This document shows, piece by piece, positions 1 through 13,289 of a stretch of DNA of 64,000 nt (positions are counted from its first letter, which is position 1; each line of letters starts with the position of its first letter). The stretch is from Sapria himalayana (lineage: Eukaryota > Streptophyta > Magnoliopsida > Malpighiales > Rafflesiaceae). A model generated the notes under the pieces. That model saw only the letters and a list, made by a program, of their open reading frames with translations. It was not told where the DNA came from and ran no database searches. Location of the stretch: positions 71,001-135,000 of the forward strand of contig JAREIK010014517.1 of NCBI GenBank assembly GCA_029783825.1, given 5' to 3'. The position numbers and the translations under genes are program-made.

Positions 1-1480
1 TTTATACCATATATGAGCCTGATCAACGGAGATTCTCATGCTATGTGCTTACATATTGTTGATATTGTATCTTTAGCCATTTTATTTCAAGTTGGTGCAA
101 CAAAATAGTATTATCCCATATATAATTATATGTTAGGAAACATATAGTAAATGTAGTTATAAATAGTTACATTTAGTTTAACATATAATTATATATAGAT
201 ATATGCCTACCAGTAGTTATAAGTAAATATAATTAAATGTATGCAATGTTATAAACAATTATATAGATTTACAGATATGTATAAATATATGTATACATAA
301 TTAAAAATAAAGTTATATTTTATTATATAAAGTTATTTATAGTTATAAGAATATTTATATAATGTTATACACATATAGTTAAACATTGTGTTGTATGTTT
401 TTATACATATAATTATAAATATTGTTACATTTAGTTATAAATATAGTTACACATATAGTTAAACTTATATTTATGCATGTATGTATATATATTTGTTCAT
501 TTAATTTCATATATTTATACATTTAGTAATATATAGGTATGTATATACTAAAATACATTTTTTATGTTAATATATAAAAATGTATATTAAATATATGTTG
601 TTAATTATATATATATAATATAGGTTATACATTAATAATATAAAATTATGAATAGTTATATGTTATCATACATATAATATATATAGTTATAAAAAAGTAT
701 ATATCGTTAAACATTTAGAATATATATATATATATATATGAGAAGTTATATTTAGTATAAATATAACTTATATATTTTATAGTTATACATACATGTGGTT
801 ATAAATTATAAACAAGTATATAGATTTATATAATTATAAACAAAGTTATAAATTATAAACAAGTATATATATTTTATAATTTATAGATTTATATATAAAT
901 TATAAACAAAGTTATAAACAAGTATATAGATTTACATATATGTATACATACATGTGGTTATACATATAGTTATACATATAGTTACACATATAGTTAAACT
1001 TATATATATATATATATGTAGGTATATCTATTTATTTATATAATTTTATATATCTATACCTATAGTTATGTATAGGTATAGATATAGTAAAATACATTTT
1101 TTGAATACTAATATATACAAATGTATATTAAATACAAGTTGTAAATTATATATTTAAATATAGTTATGTATAAAGCTTTTATAGTAATACATATAATAAG
1201 ATACAATTATTTATAGATATATGTTATTATACATATAGTATATAAAACTATATATATTTTTATATAGTTAAACATATAGTTATATATAGATATATTCATA
1301 CAAATAATTATACATAAATATATAAAGTTATAAATAAATATATAGATTTACATATATGTATACATACTTACAAATATTGTTATATTTAATTATATAGAGT
1401 GTTATATAGTTATACAATTATTTATATATAGTTATACAAATATTTATATATAGTCATACAACTTCAATAAATATCTAAAA
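1..1480 (+). repeat. A+T-rich satellite-like repeat, about 540-bp period (block 1)
   Basis: The stretch is built from short words such as TATAGTTATACATA and carries no gene. A longer landmark recurs: a G-T-A-T-A-G-G-T-A-type word, then TAGTAAAATACATTTTT, then a stretch ending near TAAATATAGTTATG. It occurs at about 532 and about 1070, roughly 540 bp apart. The same landmark recurs at about 13712 and 14277 inside the CACTA element. I read this as two or more diverged copies of one A+T-rich tandem repeat; the period was found by eye and the copies contain indels. Confidence 0.6.
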
Positions 1481-4169
1481 TATGGTCAGCAATGATGTTT
1501 AGAGAGAGAGAGAGAAAGAAGAAATACTATATTTATATAATTTTCTACATGATCAGGAAATTTCTTTCAATGGCCATTTACTACTACTTCTATACTATAC
1601 TGAAGAGATGTTCTGCTAAAGCATCATAAATTTCTTTCATATATGTGGATGTGTGTGTGTGTGTGTGTTGTATATATATATATATATATATTTATTTATT
1701 TATTTATATATAGAGTAAGAATATGAAGATTAATACATGCAAATGAAAAAAAAGATGATATAAAAAAATAATACTCAATAATAATAATATATAACTAAAA
1801 CTCATGTCTTTACAAATGAATAAAAATGATTGATGAAACTTTACATATCGAGTATTCCCATAAAAAATAAAACAACTGAATAAAATAAATAAAAACTCAC
1901 AATAATATAATATTATATATAAAAATTATAAAATGACATTATCATTTATTAAATAAAATAAAAATTCACTTATAAATACAAAAAAAAACTATAAATACTA
2001 TTAATCTATATAAATCATCTCATCCCAGTTTCTCAAGATAATAAAAATATAAAAATACAATATAATTCTCAATAGTTTTGAATTTTTTTTATTTACAACT
2101 TATTAATGTTCTTTATAATTCATTTTGCTGTATTTTTATGATATATTACTTTTTATTTATTATATTGTATTGATGTTATTGAAATTATAATAATTTATAT
2201 TTATTTTATTAACATATGAAAGATAATTTAATAATATATGTTATGGACTAAAAATTAATTAGTAAATATGTTTATATCATATTAAACTTTAAAAGAGTAC
2301 TCACGTAAAAGAATACTCACATATATTCGCTAGTACTATAAATTAATGTTTCATTAATGATACATACATTTCCATAATACTTCTCATATTTTCTTATATT
2401 ATTTATTACTATTTATTACAAGATACATCTGCCACAAATTTTGTGAAACAAGAAACTTAGATTCAAGCTTGTAGGTTACAACTAATAGTTATGGTACTCA
2501 ACTAATAGCTACAACATTCAACTAATAATTACTCCTCATATTTATTAGTTTTTTAAATTGTATAAAATAAACATATTGGAGCACAGAAAAATTACCGTGT
2601 GTTAAATGATGATGTTATTAACACGGCGAGATATTGGGTGTCCTAACGAATGTAGTCATAAGGAGAATACTCTTATATGGCATGAAATTCATCAACGTTA
2701 CAGAGATACCTAAACTCTTCATAATCAACATTTGTTAATGGTATAAATTATAGTTAATATAAATTTTGTAGAAGTTGAATTGTTAGAGTAATAATAAATT
2801 ACATTGTTATGGCTAGAATCATAAATCGGAGTTGATAAAATATTATTTGGTAGACAAAAATCTATTGTGTTGCATGACATTGTGGGGATTATAAACATTA
2901 AAAATTTCTAAATATTTTTAATAGGTTTATATCCTCTATCTAAATCAAAAATGTTATAGAATAAAATATTTTACTTTTTTATCTACCTATCCTTCTCCCA
3001 AACTCAACCCAAAATTATTATTTGGCTCGTATATAAGCTATGAGGCTTCATGATTAGAATAGGTAAAACTCACGTCCCAACATCTGAACAACATGATAAA
3101 TGATAGCACCATGGAAAACATATCCAACATATGCGAGGATAGGACTCATATTTTTAGTGTTAGAGTATTCATCATCTTTTGCTGATCAGACTACCATGTT
3201 ATTGGTTCGGATTTTTATTACCATGCTATTTGTTTTAAAAAATATTATTCTTGATAGTAATTATGTACAAAAAAGTTTGGTTCATATATTTTATACTATC
3301 TTAGCTTAAGTGTCCATGACACTTAGCTATATGTTGATCTTTTTATATCAGTATGAAATCATTATTTTAATAGTACTAAACTTGATTCAACAAGTCCACT
3401 CATCACTAACACATGAGATATCACAAGGAATCACACACTAAAAGACATCCTTTGAAGGAATATTGAAATTATTAGAAATATAAGTGTTTTATTTCAAGAA
3501 ACATAAATATGAAGTTATTATATTTGAGATAATTTTGAGATAGATTTAATTTACAAAATGTTAGATACATGAAAGATATAAATCTTTATACACACACACA
3601 GACCATGATAATCTTTGTTAAAGATAAGTGCAACCATAAGAATATAAATGAATCATGTAGGAAAATTACAATAAAGTCTATGAAAACTATTAATAAGAAT
3701 AATTATTTTTATATCATATGTTGACTTACAAGCTTTTCACATGCTTACTTGCATGAATAGCATGTGTTAGTATGTATGATTTCCATGTCTTGGCTTACAT
3801 GAGTGATAAGTATTGATTAATTGCTTACTATGTGTTCTCGAGCATTAATGCCAAGTGCTTGAAAGTGTGCTTGTTATATGATGATGTGTATACCTACCAA
3901 GGATTGACTTGACATGTGAAAGCTATGTGTTGGCTTACTAAATGTTGCATCAAAAATTAAAAAACTTGGAATCTTGCATATAAATAAAAGTGATTTTGGG
4001 GTCCTAGCACACAACAACACATATCATGAGAACATTTCAGAGTGAATTGAGAAACTCTTGCTCAATTATTTTCAATAACATGTATGAATATTAGTGAGTT
4101 TTCTAGAAGTTGACAAAATAGTTCAAACTGATTATATCGAGTATAATCAATTTAATTTAATTTGACATG
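1481..4169. other. Anonymous A+T-rich intergenic DNA
   Basis: I see no convincing gene here. Short simple repeats are (AG)n at 1501-1515, (GT)n at 1650-1669, (TA)n at 1671-1690 and TTTA units to about 1710. A 69-codon open frame at 3100-3309 has no recognisable motif and looks like chance. The part at about 3940-4090 has a TATAAATA-like word at 3980 followed by less A+T-rich sequence. It could be a promoter or a piece of an LTR, but no paired copy or terminal repeat supports that. Confidence 0.5.
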
Positions 4170-4475
4170 TTAAACTATTATTTTATTTATTTTATTTATT
4201 CTATTTATTTTATTTAGTTTATTTATTTTATTTATTTTATTTAATTTATTTATTTATTTATTTTATTTATTTTACTTATTTTATTTATTTTATTTATTTT
4301 ATTTATTTTATTTATTTTATTTATTTTATATATTTTATATATTTTATTTATTTTATTTATTTTATGTATTTTAAGTATTTTATTTATTTTATTTATTTTA
4401 TTTATTTTATTTATTTTATGTATTTTATTTATTTTATTTATTTTATTTATTTTATTTATTATATTATATTATATT
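4170..4475 (+). repeat. TTTTATTTAT-type simple-sequence array
   Basis: About 300 bp of nearly uninterrupted TTTTA/TTTA units, mostly a 9-10-bp composite of TTATTTTAT words. There are a few substitutions (TTTAC, TTTATATA, TTTATG) and occasional TTTA-only steps. It is a compound microsatellite and has no coding capacity. Confidence 0.85.
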
Positions 4476-4530
4476 TAATTTTATTTTATTTTTGAATTCA
4501 ATCATTACTCATTTTTGAATATTTTTTATG

Positions 4531-4724
4531 GATATCAAGTCGGCATACCTAAGTATGTATACTAGTCATGTATAAAATACACATGCATATTGATATATTT
4601 TATTTTTGTAGATATCAAGTCGGCACACCTAAGTATGTATACTAGTTATGTATAAAATACACATGAATATTGATGTATACTATTTTTGTAGATATAAATT
4701 TGGCAAACCTAAGTATATATACTG
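4531..4724 (+). repeat. 80-bp tandem repeat, about 2.4 copies
   Basis: Copies begin at 4531, 4611 and 4691, exactly 80 bp apart. Each starts with GATATCAAGTCGGCA or a variant and continues with CCTAAGTATGTATACTAG. Copies 1 and 2 differ at only a handful of positions. Copy 3 is truncated after about 34 bp and more diverged (GATATAAATTTGGCA). This is a recent local tandem duplication. Confidence 0.9.
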
Positions 4725-5544
4725 TTTATATATTGAGGAGGAATGAGGAGGAATTTGGAAACAAAAATAGTATCCAAGCATTATATCATGGTGTGTATGG
4801 TGATTAAATAAGAAATTTGAAAATGACAACGCATAATCGATGAAAGCATCAGAATAAAAATAGTATCCAAGCATCATAATCCACATAATGACAATGAATT
4901 ATATCACAAATACATTAAGCATTTATACGTATAAGTTTTTATACATTATCCAAGCATACCGTATGTTGATTAAAGAAGAAATTCGGAAACAAAAATAAAT
5001 AGAATAAAAATACTTAGTCTTCAATTAAGCAATCCAACGATAATCGATGAACATACCTCAAATCAATAACAAATTAAAACTTAAACCTCGAATGAATTTT
5101 TGTTTAATCGGCATCGAGGGATAATGCCGGAATGAGGAGGAATTTGGCTCTGTTAGAGATGCGTCAAGTCGAGAGAGAGAATGTATATTTTATGATAATA
5201 TTTATATTTTTAATTATTAAAACATTAAATAAACAATATATATATAAAATAAAAAAATACTAATTAATTTTATGAAAGATCAGTATATCTATTTAGAAAT
5301 AGATATTATTTTTTCAATCTAACAATATAAATTATTGTAAATATGTATTTATATTATATAATATATTAAAATAATATATTATATAAAAATAATATATTAT
5401 AGATATGTATTTATATCAATTATATAAAAATAATATAATAAAACAATCAGTATTGTTTAAAAATAATTAGATATAAAAAAATAATAATTAGTATACATAT
5501 TTATCAATCTAACATATTTATATTGTTTCAAATTAAAAAATACA
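4725..5544. repeat. Short dispersed duplications in A+T-rich DNA
   Basis: Words such as AGTATCCAAGCAT (about 4769 and 4861), TATCCAAGCATA (about 4947) and GAGGAGGAATTTGG (about 4737 and 5136) recur within 400 bp. This suggests older tandem or template-switch duplication. After 5170 the sequence is plain A+T-rich DNA with AATAATATATTATA words. There is no gene. Confidence 0.5.
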
Positions 5545-5546
5545 TA

Positions 5547-5612
<66 letters not shown>
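5545..5612. repeat. (TA)n microsatellite
   Basis: A run of about 34 TA dinucleotides lies just before the first GATA array. A TA tract next to a GATA/TATC array is a repeated arrangement in this window; another is at 55942-56024. Confidence 0.95.
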
Positions 5613-5616
<4 letters not shown>

Positions 5617-5636
5617 ATATATATTTATATGTTTTG

Positions 5637-5985
5637 TAAATAAATAGATAGATATATTGATTGATTGATATAATGAAAGATCGATATATAGTTAGATAGA
5701 TATAAAGACAAATAGAAAGACATACAGATAGATAGATAGATAGATAAAGAGTAAGACAAATAGTATTTAGGTAGATATATAGATAGATAGACAAATAAAT
5801 AGATAGAAAGATACATACAAATATAGATAGATTAATAGACAGAAAGAAAGATAGATAGATACATAGATAGATAGACATATCGATAGACAGATAAAAAGAT
5901 AGATAGATTGACAAATAGATCAATAGATAGTTAGAAAAAAGATAGATAGAATGAAAGATTGAATGATAAATTGATAGATAGATAG
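5637..5985 (+). repeat. Degenerate GATA tetranucleotide array, block 1
   Basis: About 350 bp of GATA units mixed with GACA, AATA, GAAA and GATT variants. It ends abruptly where the CACTA element's subterminal sequence starts. GATA resumes beyond the other end of that element at 16068, so the transposon appears to sit within one array. Confidence 0.92.
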
Positions 5986-6530
5986 ACTACTAAAATTCAC
6001 CGAATTACCAACTAATTATTTGGTCTGTAATTAGCTGTTTTTTGGTTGGTAAACCTATTACTGATCATTTATCGACCAAATTATTTAGTCAGAATTTTGC
6101 TCGTGGGTAATTTTTTTGATGACAAAAAATAGGTTGGTCGGTTAATTTCAGACCATTCATCGACAATTCACCGACAAAAAATTACCGATTATATTCTGAC
6201 CATTTTCGGACCAAAAGTATCAAGTCGGTAAATGGTCTCCAAATGGTCGGTATTTACCAACCATTTACCGACCATTTACAGATAAATAATTACTGACTAT
6301 ATTCTATCCATTTTCGACCAAAAGTATTAGGTTGGTAATAGTCTCCAAATGGTCAATTATAACCGACGAAATTGCGACCAAAAACCAACCAAAATTTTTT
6401 AATATCCTTGGTAGGTAATTGGTCTCCAAAAGTATTATCGACCATTTGGTGACATTTTACCAACCATTGATATTAAAAAATTTTGGTCGATTTTTGGTCT
6501 CAATTTGGTCTATAAATTAATTTTTAAATA
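5986..6530. repeat. CACTA subterminal repeats (3' end of element)
   Basis: Dense repeats of short words such as CCATTTACCGACC, AAATGGTCGG and GACCAAAA, on both strands. Several unit pairs have the form TTTGGTC...GACCATTT. In En/Spm elements such subterminal motifs bind the element's regulatory protein; here that role is inferred from family knowledge only. Confidence 0.75.
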
Positions 6531-6580
6531 TTTTTTTTTCCATTTTGAGTTTTATATCTTGCTTTGAAATAAATAAATAA

Positions 6581-6616
<36 letters not shown>

Positions 6617-6745
6617 CGAAACAAACAAAATGCACAATTAAAACAAGCAAACTAATATATATAATGCATATATATAGTAAATAAGTCAAGTGAAGATAAA
6701 AAATGAATACCAAATTCAAAGTTTATGATATGAAAAAAAATGTGC
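6531..6745. other. A+T-rich spacer with AAAT and TA microsatellites
   Basis: This part holds an AAAT run and a (TA)n run at about 6570-6614, then A+T-rich sequence. It lies downstream of the Transposase_24-like gene and probably corresponds to its 3' untranslated and flanking sequence. There is no coding signal. Confidence 0.5.
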
Positions 6746-8589
6746 ATAATATACTCAATCATCCAACCTAGTTTCATAATCTTTATGTTGAGATGTATCT
6801 GGTCCGTATGGTAAGATGTTGGGTACCAAGGTAGAGCTACCTGCTTCTACTAGTCCTGATGCGGTTGTTGCAGGTGCTATTGTAGGTGATGGAGTAGATG
6901 CTGTAGCTGGAGCATTATGTTGAACAATCTGAGATAGATCATCAGTGTTGAACTATAGTCCTCCTTCCTGAAACTTCTTTCTAATCCAATCAAAACACAG
7001 ATGCAATTCATCCCTATCATCCTCATAATCGATCATGCTTCACTCGATATTCACCAACTGATACTGTATCGCATTTTGTATCGCATCCTAAAAGTCCTCC
7101 ATTGTCGAGAACAAATTCGAAGATGTTCCTAAAAATGCAGCTTCATAATCTGGTCATCTATGTGAGTAGAATACTGATATTGATGAACCAACGCCATAAA
7201 CGGGCATCTTTTCCTTGCTATCAATAGCCTCTTATCAAATCTGATTCGTCTCAACTAGTGGAGTTGATGAATGTGAACTACTTGTTGCACCTTCACATAA
7301 ACCTGAAGTAGACTGGGAATATGCCTGAGTTGCAGCATCTACCATTTCCTCATATATCGCCTAATAAACATGTACGATAAGTATTTAAATTTTTATTCAA
7401 AAAAAAGAGAGAAGTAATTTTATTTTAATGAAACTTACATTTGCTGCACGAGATCTCTGATCAACAAAAGCTTAATCATCATGAGTATTTGTGTGCATGT
7501 ATTTGAATAAGCAAGGAGCACTAGGTTTCTTATCCTCCTTGCATGTCTTTAATTACACACAACGCATACATTAATTCTACTCAAAATAATTTTTTTATGA
7601 CAAATGAAAAGTATGCATAATTGAACATAATTCACAAAGTAGTAAACATAAAAAGTATAAATTAATAATAATGCCAATGCTCGTTCGTGCTCATGCATAG
7701 AGCGATATCCTCAAGTGTGTGTAGACATGCCACTGCCCTCTCAAACCCACTCTGAGCAATGATTTCTGCTCTATTTATCACACCTCTTCTTATAATCAGG
7801 ATGTTTTCATCTTCTCTGCCACTCTTTGAAAACATGATCCGGGATGCTCAAAATTTTGCTCTTTCTCCTTCAACCATTTATCATTGACCTCATACATGGT
7901 GTCTTTATATCGACTGGTAGCATGTTTGTAGAACACACTTTTGACTACCACCTTTGGTTGTGTCCACCTATGAACTTTCTTTAATTAAAATTTAAATATT
8001 TTTTATCAGTGAACAAAAGAATAAATAAAAGATGTAAAAAATGTTAGGTAGTAATATGTACATTAAATTCTCTCCAAATCATCAACTAGTCTCTATGCAT
8101 CAATGACTTCCAATTATGTCCATTAGGTTTAAAAGACTTCCTAAAAATTGTCTTCAGAACTCTAGAAATTGAACCAGACGGCTTTAACTTCATCTTGTAA
8201 CCCAAAATTTAATAGCAAGTAAGAAATAAATTAAGAAATTGATAAATCATTAGTTAAGTTTGATATCTTATAAAGTATCAATTGTCAGGTCAAACTGAGC
8301 AATAGGAAGAGTCTCGTCTGTAGGGTGCTCTGAGGAAGACTCCCCAACATCTCCATCCTTTCACTCCCCTCTCTCCCACATCTCTTGATCATTCATCAAA
8401 ATCTCAGGACCATTATGTGGATCAGTCTACTGATGCTGCTTCTATGGTACATTCACAACCTTCTCTATCTACTATGGCATCTCATCCATCCCTGACCCTC
8501 TACCAGGATAGGGCAAACTTGAGGCCTTACTACATATACCAGAACTGGTACGACCTTGCAGCATGCTTCCTCTACTTTATCCATCTGCC
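6746..8589 (-). pseudogene. Transposase_24-like (Ptta/En/Spm) second gene of the CACTA element, broken
   Basis: Minus-strand translation gives, in order: an acidic and Ser/Pro-rich start (from 8589); a segment with KMKLKPSGSISRVLK (about 8200-8060); a Trp-rich piece with MYEVNDKWLKE (about 7900); the family-like stretch LFKYMHTNTHDD then AFVDQRSRAAN (about 7520-7440); and YEEMVDAATQAYSQ followed by VYGVGSSISVFYSHR (about 7360-7130). A threonine/alanine-rich tail follows. The histidine-containing segment, FVD and YGLGS-like motifs are characteristic of PF03004. An intron with GTAAGT donor and TTAG acceptor fits at 7361-7438, and others fit near 7981-8055 and 8590-8702. In-frame stops occur near 8090, 7785, 7470 and 7230. 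In En/Spm the second gene makes the DNA-binding regulatory partner of TNP2-type transposase, and a similar role is inferred here. Confidence 0.65.
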
Positions 8590-8701
8590 ATATTTGTTAA
8601 AAATAATAAACAACACATTATTGATAGTAAGCTTCAAGTAAAATACATAAGGCAATGAAAATAAAAAAAAATGATTAACGATTAAAATAACATAAAACTC
8701 A

Positions 8702-11700
8702 CTGTCTGCTCATTCTCATCAAAATCATCCAAATCTAGTTCGTCGTCTTCTTTAGATGTCGTAACATCATTTTCAAACTCCTCTTCATCACTCATTTCTG
8801 ACTCATAATCAATTAAATATTCATCAACATCAACATCCCCACTTGTATTCATCTTAGAAGATGCAACTAAAAGGATGCTCCATCCACAATCACAGCTTAG
8901 TTTATAACATCATTGTCATCATTTTGAAAAGCTGGTTATATAACATCAGTACATGGTGATGTGGAGATGTCAATTTGAGCCATTATTTTAATCTTGTGCA
9001 CAACTTTCCAATCCTTTCTAGGATCAGTCTGACTTGGATATTCATTATAATAAACATGTGATCCTTGTACTGCTAAGACAAAAGGTTCATACTTATTTAA
9101 TCATTTTTTATTATGCACATCGACAAGTTATATAGAGGATGAACAACAATACGGACATGTAGTGTTGGGTCGAACCATTCATATTTGAATAACATAGTTT
9201 TTTAACAGGAAGGGCTTCAAATTCTAACTCAACCACTTCAACCAGAGTCTCGTAATAGTCAAATTCGGTTTCATTGGATATGGATCCTTTAATGAATACC
9301 CCCATATTTTATGTTGTCCAGCAACTACCATATGATTTAGTGTGAAATGTAAAACAATTCACACAGTAACCATTGTAAGTTCTAACCTCTCTTAGAGGAC
9401 ATCGTGCTATACTTCGAAGATAATGATTGGAAATTTTATTTGCACGATTATGAACCAGTAATCAAAAATCAGTGGATTGTTGATATTACAATTATAAATT
9501 TGTATTAGAACAATAGAAATGTTTTGTGATTTTCATGTTTAGTAAACATACATATTTTTCAAACAATGATTGAAATTCTTGTTCCATCACTGCATTGATA
9601 ACTTTTTCATTCATGTTTAGAAATTGTTTATGTTTATCTGTAACAAATTCTCTAAAAATGAAATTAGAAATAATGGATACATTGATAAGAAATAGTAAAT
9701 AAAAATGCTAATTAGATCTCATTTGACTTTTAGGAAATACTTACTCTATGAATGGTTGAACCTTTAGATAATTCATTAGGACATATAGATGAGCTGTAGT
9801 ATATTCATTGTCTGCTAGATACCATTTACCTTCAGCACCAATTGCTTTACCCAGAGGCTTGAAAATTTCAAACATATCTTTACCCATAATGTCATCAAGA
9901 TAAATCTCATTCTACTTTTCTTTAAGTGGAAATGTTGGATCTCCTTCTTTGAAATAGAAGATGTGAATTTGGCATCCTCATCCATAATACAACCAATTGA
10001 TATAGAACCCTCAACCTGAACCTTATTTATTATTGTATGCTTTATTTTCTTCAAGTATATACAAAAGATTATTGAATATTACAAGTCATGTTTGTGGGTG
10101 TATATATATATATAGGAAAAAAATTGGTTAAGTGAATTAATATTACCTTTCTGAAGGATACATCCAATGATAGTGGAGTAGACCAGCAATCCTAGCTTCG
10201 TAAGCCAAGTGCACTAATAGATGTTCCATTGAGTCAAAAAAACTTTGGAGGGAAGATTTTCTCAATATTGCATAAGATAACAGAAATTTGTTCATCTAGA
10301 TTCTTCAACTCCTCATCAATCAAAGAAGAAGAAATCAGTTGCTTGAACATATAGAGAAATCTAAGTTATTGGCTCCTATATTCTATTTGGTAGGAATACT
10401 CAAAGAGTAATTGGTAACAACATTTGCACGAATACAATGAAAATCATGACTCTTCATGCCAAACATCTTAAGTTTGTTTGAATCTACACATCTCTCCAAA
10501 TTAGAAGCATAACCATCTGGAAATCTAAGTTGTTTTACCCACTCCAACACATCCTTCTTCTGTGATTTATTCAGAATAAATGGCACATCATGGTATTTAC
10601 TGGTGAATATTTTGTCCAAATTGAGGATGATGATAATATTTATTCAACTCATCTCTTGACTTGTACGTCTCCTTAGTTTTCCCTAGAATGTTAAATACTA
10701 AATTGAAAATATTGTCAAACACATTCTTCTCAATATGCATAATATTAAGATTGTGCCTGATCAAGTTTTCATGCTAGTAGAGCAAATCCCAGAAAATACT
10801 TGTCTTATTCCACCCACAAGTCTTAGATATAGGTGCATCACAACATCGGCACCAACATCTATCACCTTCCTTAAGCCCTCTATTATTCAAATCCAACAAA
10901 ATTTCATCCCCATATCTAACCCCCTGGAATTGTTTAGTTGCCTTTCTATTCTTAATGAAGTCTTTGGTGTTACTTCGATACGGATGATTAATAGGCAAAT
11001 ATTTCCGATGGTTGTCGAACCATAACTATTTTTCGCTCTTAATTAATCTAAAAGCATCAAAATCTTCCATACAATGCAGACATGCCAACATACCAAATGT
11101 ATTATACCCAGATATCATAGAATATGCTGGAAAGGCATTTATGGTCCACATGAGGGTAGCGTGCATCTAAAAATTTTGTTGTTTGGAAATATCATATGTT
11201 TGAATCCCAACACCCCAAAGACTTTTCAACTCCACTATCAATGGCTGCAAGAAAATAACTATCTTTCCTTTTGGATTCATAGGCCCCAGCACTAACACAG
11301 TCAAAAATATAAATCCTCCTTCATACATAAGTCTCTAGAGGCAAGTTATATGATGTCACCACCACATGCCACAAAGAATATTACTATCTAGATTCACCAA
11401 ATAGATGAAAACCATTAGCAAATAAATTAGCCTAACATTTCAAACTTCAAAAGAAAAATCAGGGAAACACCCATCAAAATATTTCCAAGCAGGGGCATCA
11501 TAAGGGTGAGACATCTTACAATCCTCTATATGATGCTCTGAATGTCACCTCATTTCATTAGATATTGTGGTTGATGCATACAATCTCTACAACCTAGGTG
11601 TTATTGGAAAATAGTGCATCTTCTTAAATGGCAATTTCAACTTCATATATATAATCTATTTCCAAAACCTTTAACCTTTTGCTTGTACCGAGCATGCTCA

Positions 11701-12362
11701 CATATTTTATAAATATTAAGGTCATTGTCATCACCCTAGTATGTCATATAGTTATTCACACTACAATGAATGACCTATACGGGTAATCCCAAGTCTCTAA
11801 CTAACTTTTTTGTGCTATATAAATCCAATGGCATCAGATTTTCTTGTGGCAATAATTCTTGAATTAAATTAGACATATCATCAAACCATGCCTATTAACA
11901 CCTATGTCTGCACTTTATTTCTAACTTCCTCATGGCTGTAGATAGTTGAGTATGCTTAGAATTTCCATCATATATAGGTTTGTCTCCAACATCACAAACC
12001 ATTCTATGGTATGTAGTGTGATTTATATTATCCGAGACCATCAGATCAGTTTCACTTACTAACACTCATGCTAAACTTGAACACCTCGAGTGGACTTGCT
12101 TCTCACCATGGTATATCCAAACATAGTAATCCGCCATAAAACCATTTCTATACAAATGCATCTTCACAGTCTCAACATTCAAAAACTTTTTATTCTGACA
12201 TTTAACTAAAGTACAAGGACACCTTATAGTTGTGCCACCATTCACACACTTAGGATGTCTTAGAGAAAACTTAACAAATTCATTAACTTTATCCTCCCAT
12301 TCATTAGAAAACATTCCATTCACTATTCGACCCTGGTACATCCATTCATGATCATTTTCCAT
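8702..12362 (-). pseudogene. TNP2-like CACTA transposase, broken (Transpos_assoc, Transposase_21, DUF4218, DUF4216)
   Basis: Reading down from the ATG at 12362, the first 98 codons have the transposase-associated fold: HEWMYQGR, NEFVKFSL, the Cys pair around IRCPCTLVKCQN, and YVWIYHGE. There follow IQELLPQENLMPLDLY and STKKLVRDLGLPV (about 11880-11770), MHYFPITPRL (about 11620), APAWKYFDG (about 11490), FANGFHLFGES (about 11430), PMNPKGKIVIFLQPL (about 11280), LACLHCMEDFDAF (about 11080), and LPINHPYRSNTKDF at about 11000. HNLNIMHIEKNVFDNIF (about 10760-10710) closes the Transposase_21 core. DUF4218 continues with KMFGMKSHDFHCI (about 10460), AGLLHYHWMYPSER (about 10160) and the 10054-9815 piece with VEGSISIGCIMDE. 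DUF4216 gives LVEVVELEF (about 9240) and YEPFVLAVQGSHVYY (about 9060). An acidic tail ends near 8702, where a GTGAGT donor may lie. Numerous stops and shifts make it non-functional. Confidence 0.88.
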
Positions 12363-13289
12363 AACTAGTCACAAAAAAATCAATTTAGTAAACAAATGTG
12401 ATTATCCTTAATTAATTTTATGTTCATAAATATTTATATTGGTTCCGATAAAGTTTTTTTACGCGTATGATATGCAACTTACTAGACATCCACCTCCACC
12501 TCCACTCGTACAACAGTTATTTTTTATTCAATAGGTTTGGTCCTAATCCATAATGGAGCATTAACATAAAACAACTATAAATTCAATCATAAGCATAAAA
12601 AAAGGGATCAAACACATTAAATAGGGCTGCAAAAATCATTTTTGTTTGTTCAAAATTACATTGTACCTGGAAACACAAGGCACGATAAATTTGTAACTAA
12701 ATTTTACAGAATGAAAGTTCAATACATACATACATGGATACATACATACATGGATACATACATACATATATGACCTTTTTCTCTTCTAATAGATGCAAAT
12801 TATAATAGAAAAATAAAATCTTCTTTTTTTACTTATTAATATTAACACAATATGCCTAATTTGAATACTAAACAAAGTTTTTCAATTAATTAGAAATTAT
12901 TTTCCCATCCATTGCATCTTAACACATAATGAGAAGAAGCTTAGAAGACTGTGAAATTTGTTTGTAAAACTTCTAATGGCAACATATAAGACAACTAGAC
13001 AACATAGTTGTCTTGTATGGAGCCGTTGTGCTTTCTCTCAAAGCCTTAACACATTGTATGGGTTGGTATCATTAAACGGTGGAGGAGGTTTCAAAACCAA
13101 CTACACCCCATTACACTAAACAGTTAGGAAGGGTGTCTGTAAGATGAAAATAATTCAAAACACAAATAAATAGAAAGCAGACATAGAATCTATAAAAGCA
13201 ACTCATGTGATTCATCAAACACTTAAACTATTATCTATGAGTAATGTCAAACTTAGAGGCGTTAAAATGGCTATGTTGTGCTAGGATGG
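12363..13289. other. CACTA 5' non-coding region with CATA microsatellite
   Basis: This region lies upstream of the transposase start. It includes a compound ATACATACATGG repeat at about 12722-12770, and the rest is A+T-rich with no coding signal. It would hold the leader, a first intron or promoter sequence of the transposase gene, but I cannot define any of them. Confidence 0.45.

Noticed and set aside
2440..4110. Possible solo LTR with a TATAAATA word at 3980 and a repeated CAACTAATAG motif at 2475-2530
   Set aside because: No TG...CA bounded pair, second LTR, primer-binding site or target duplication was found.
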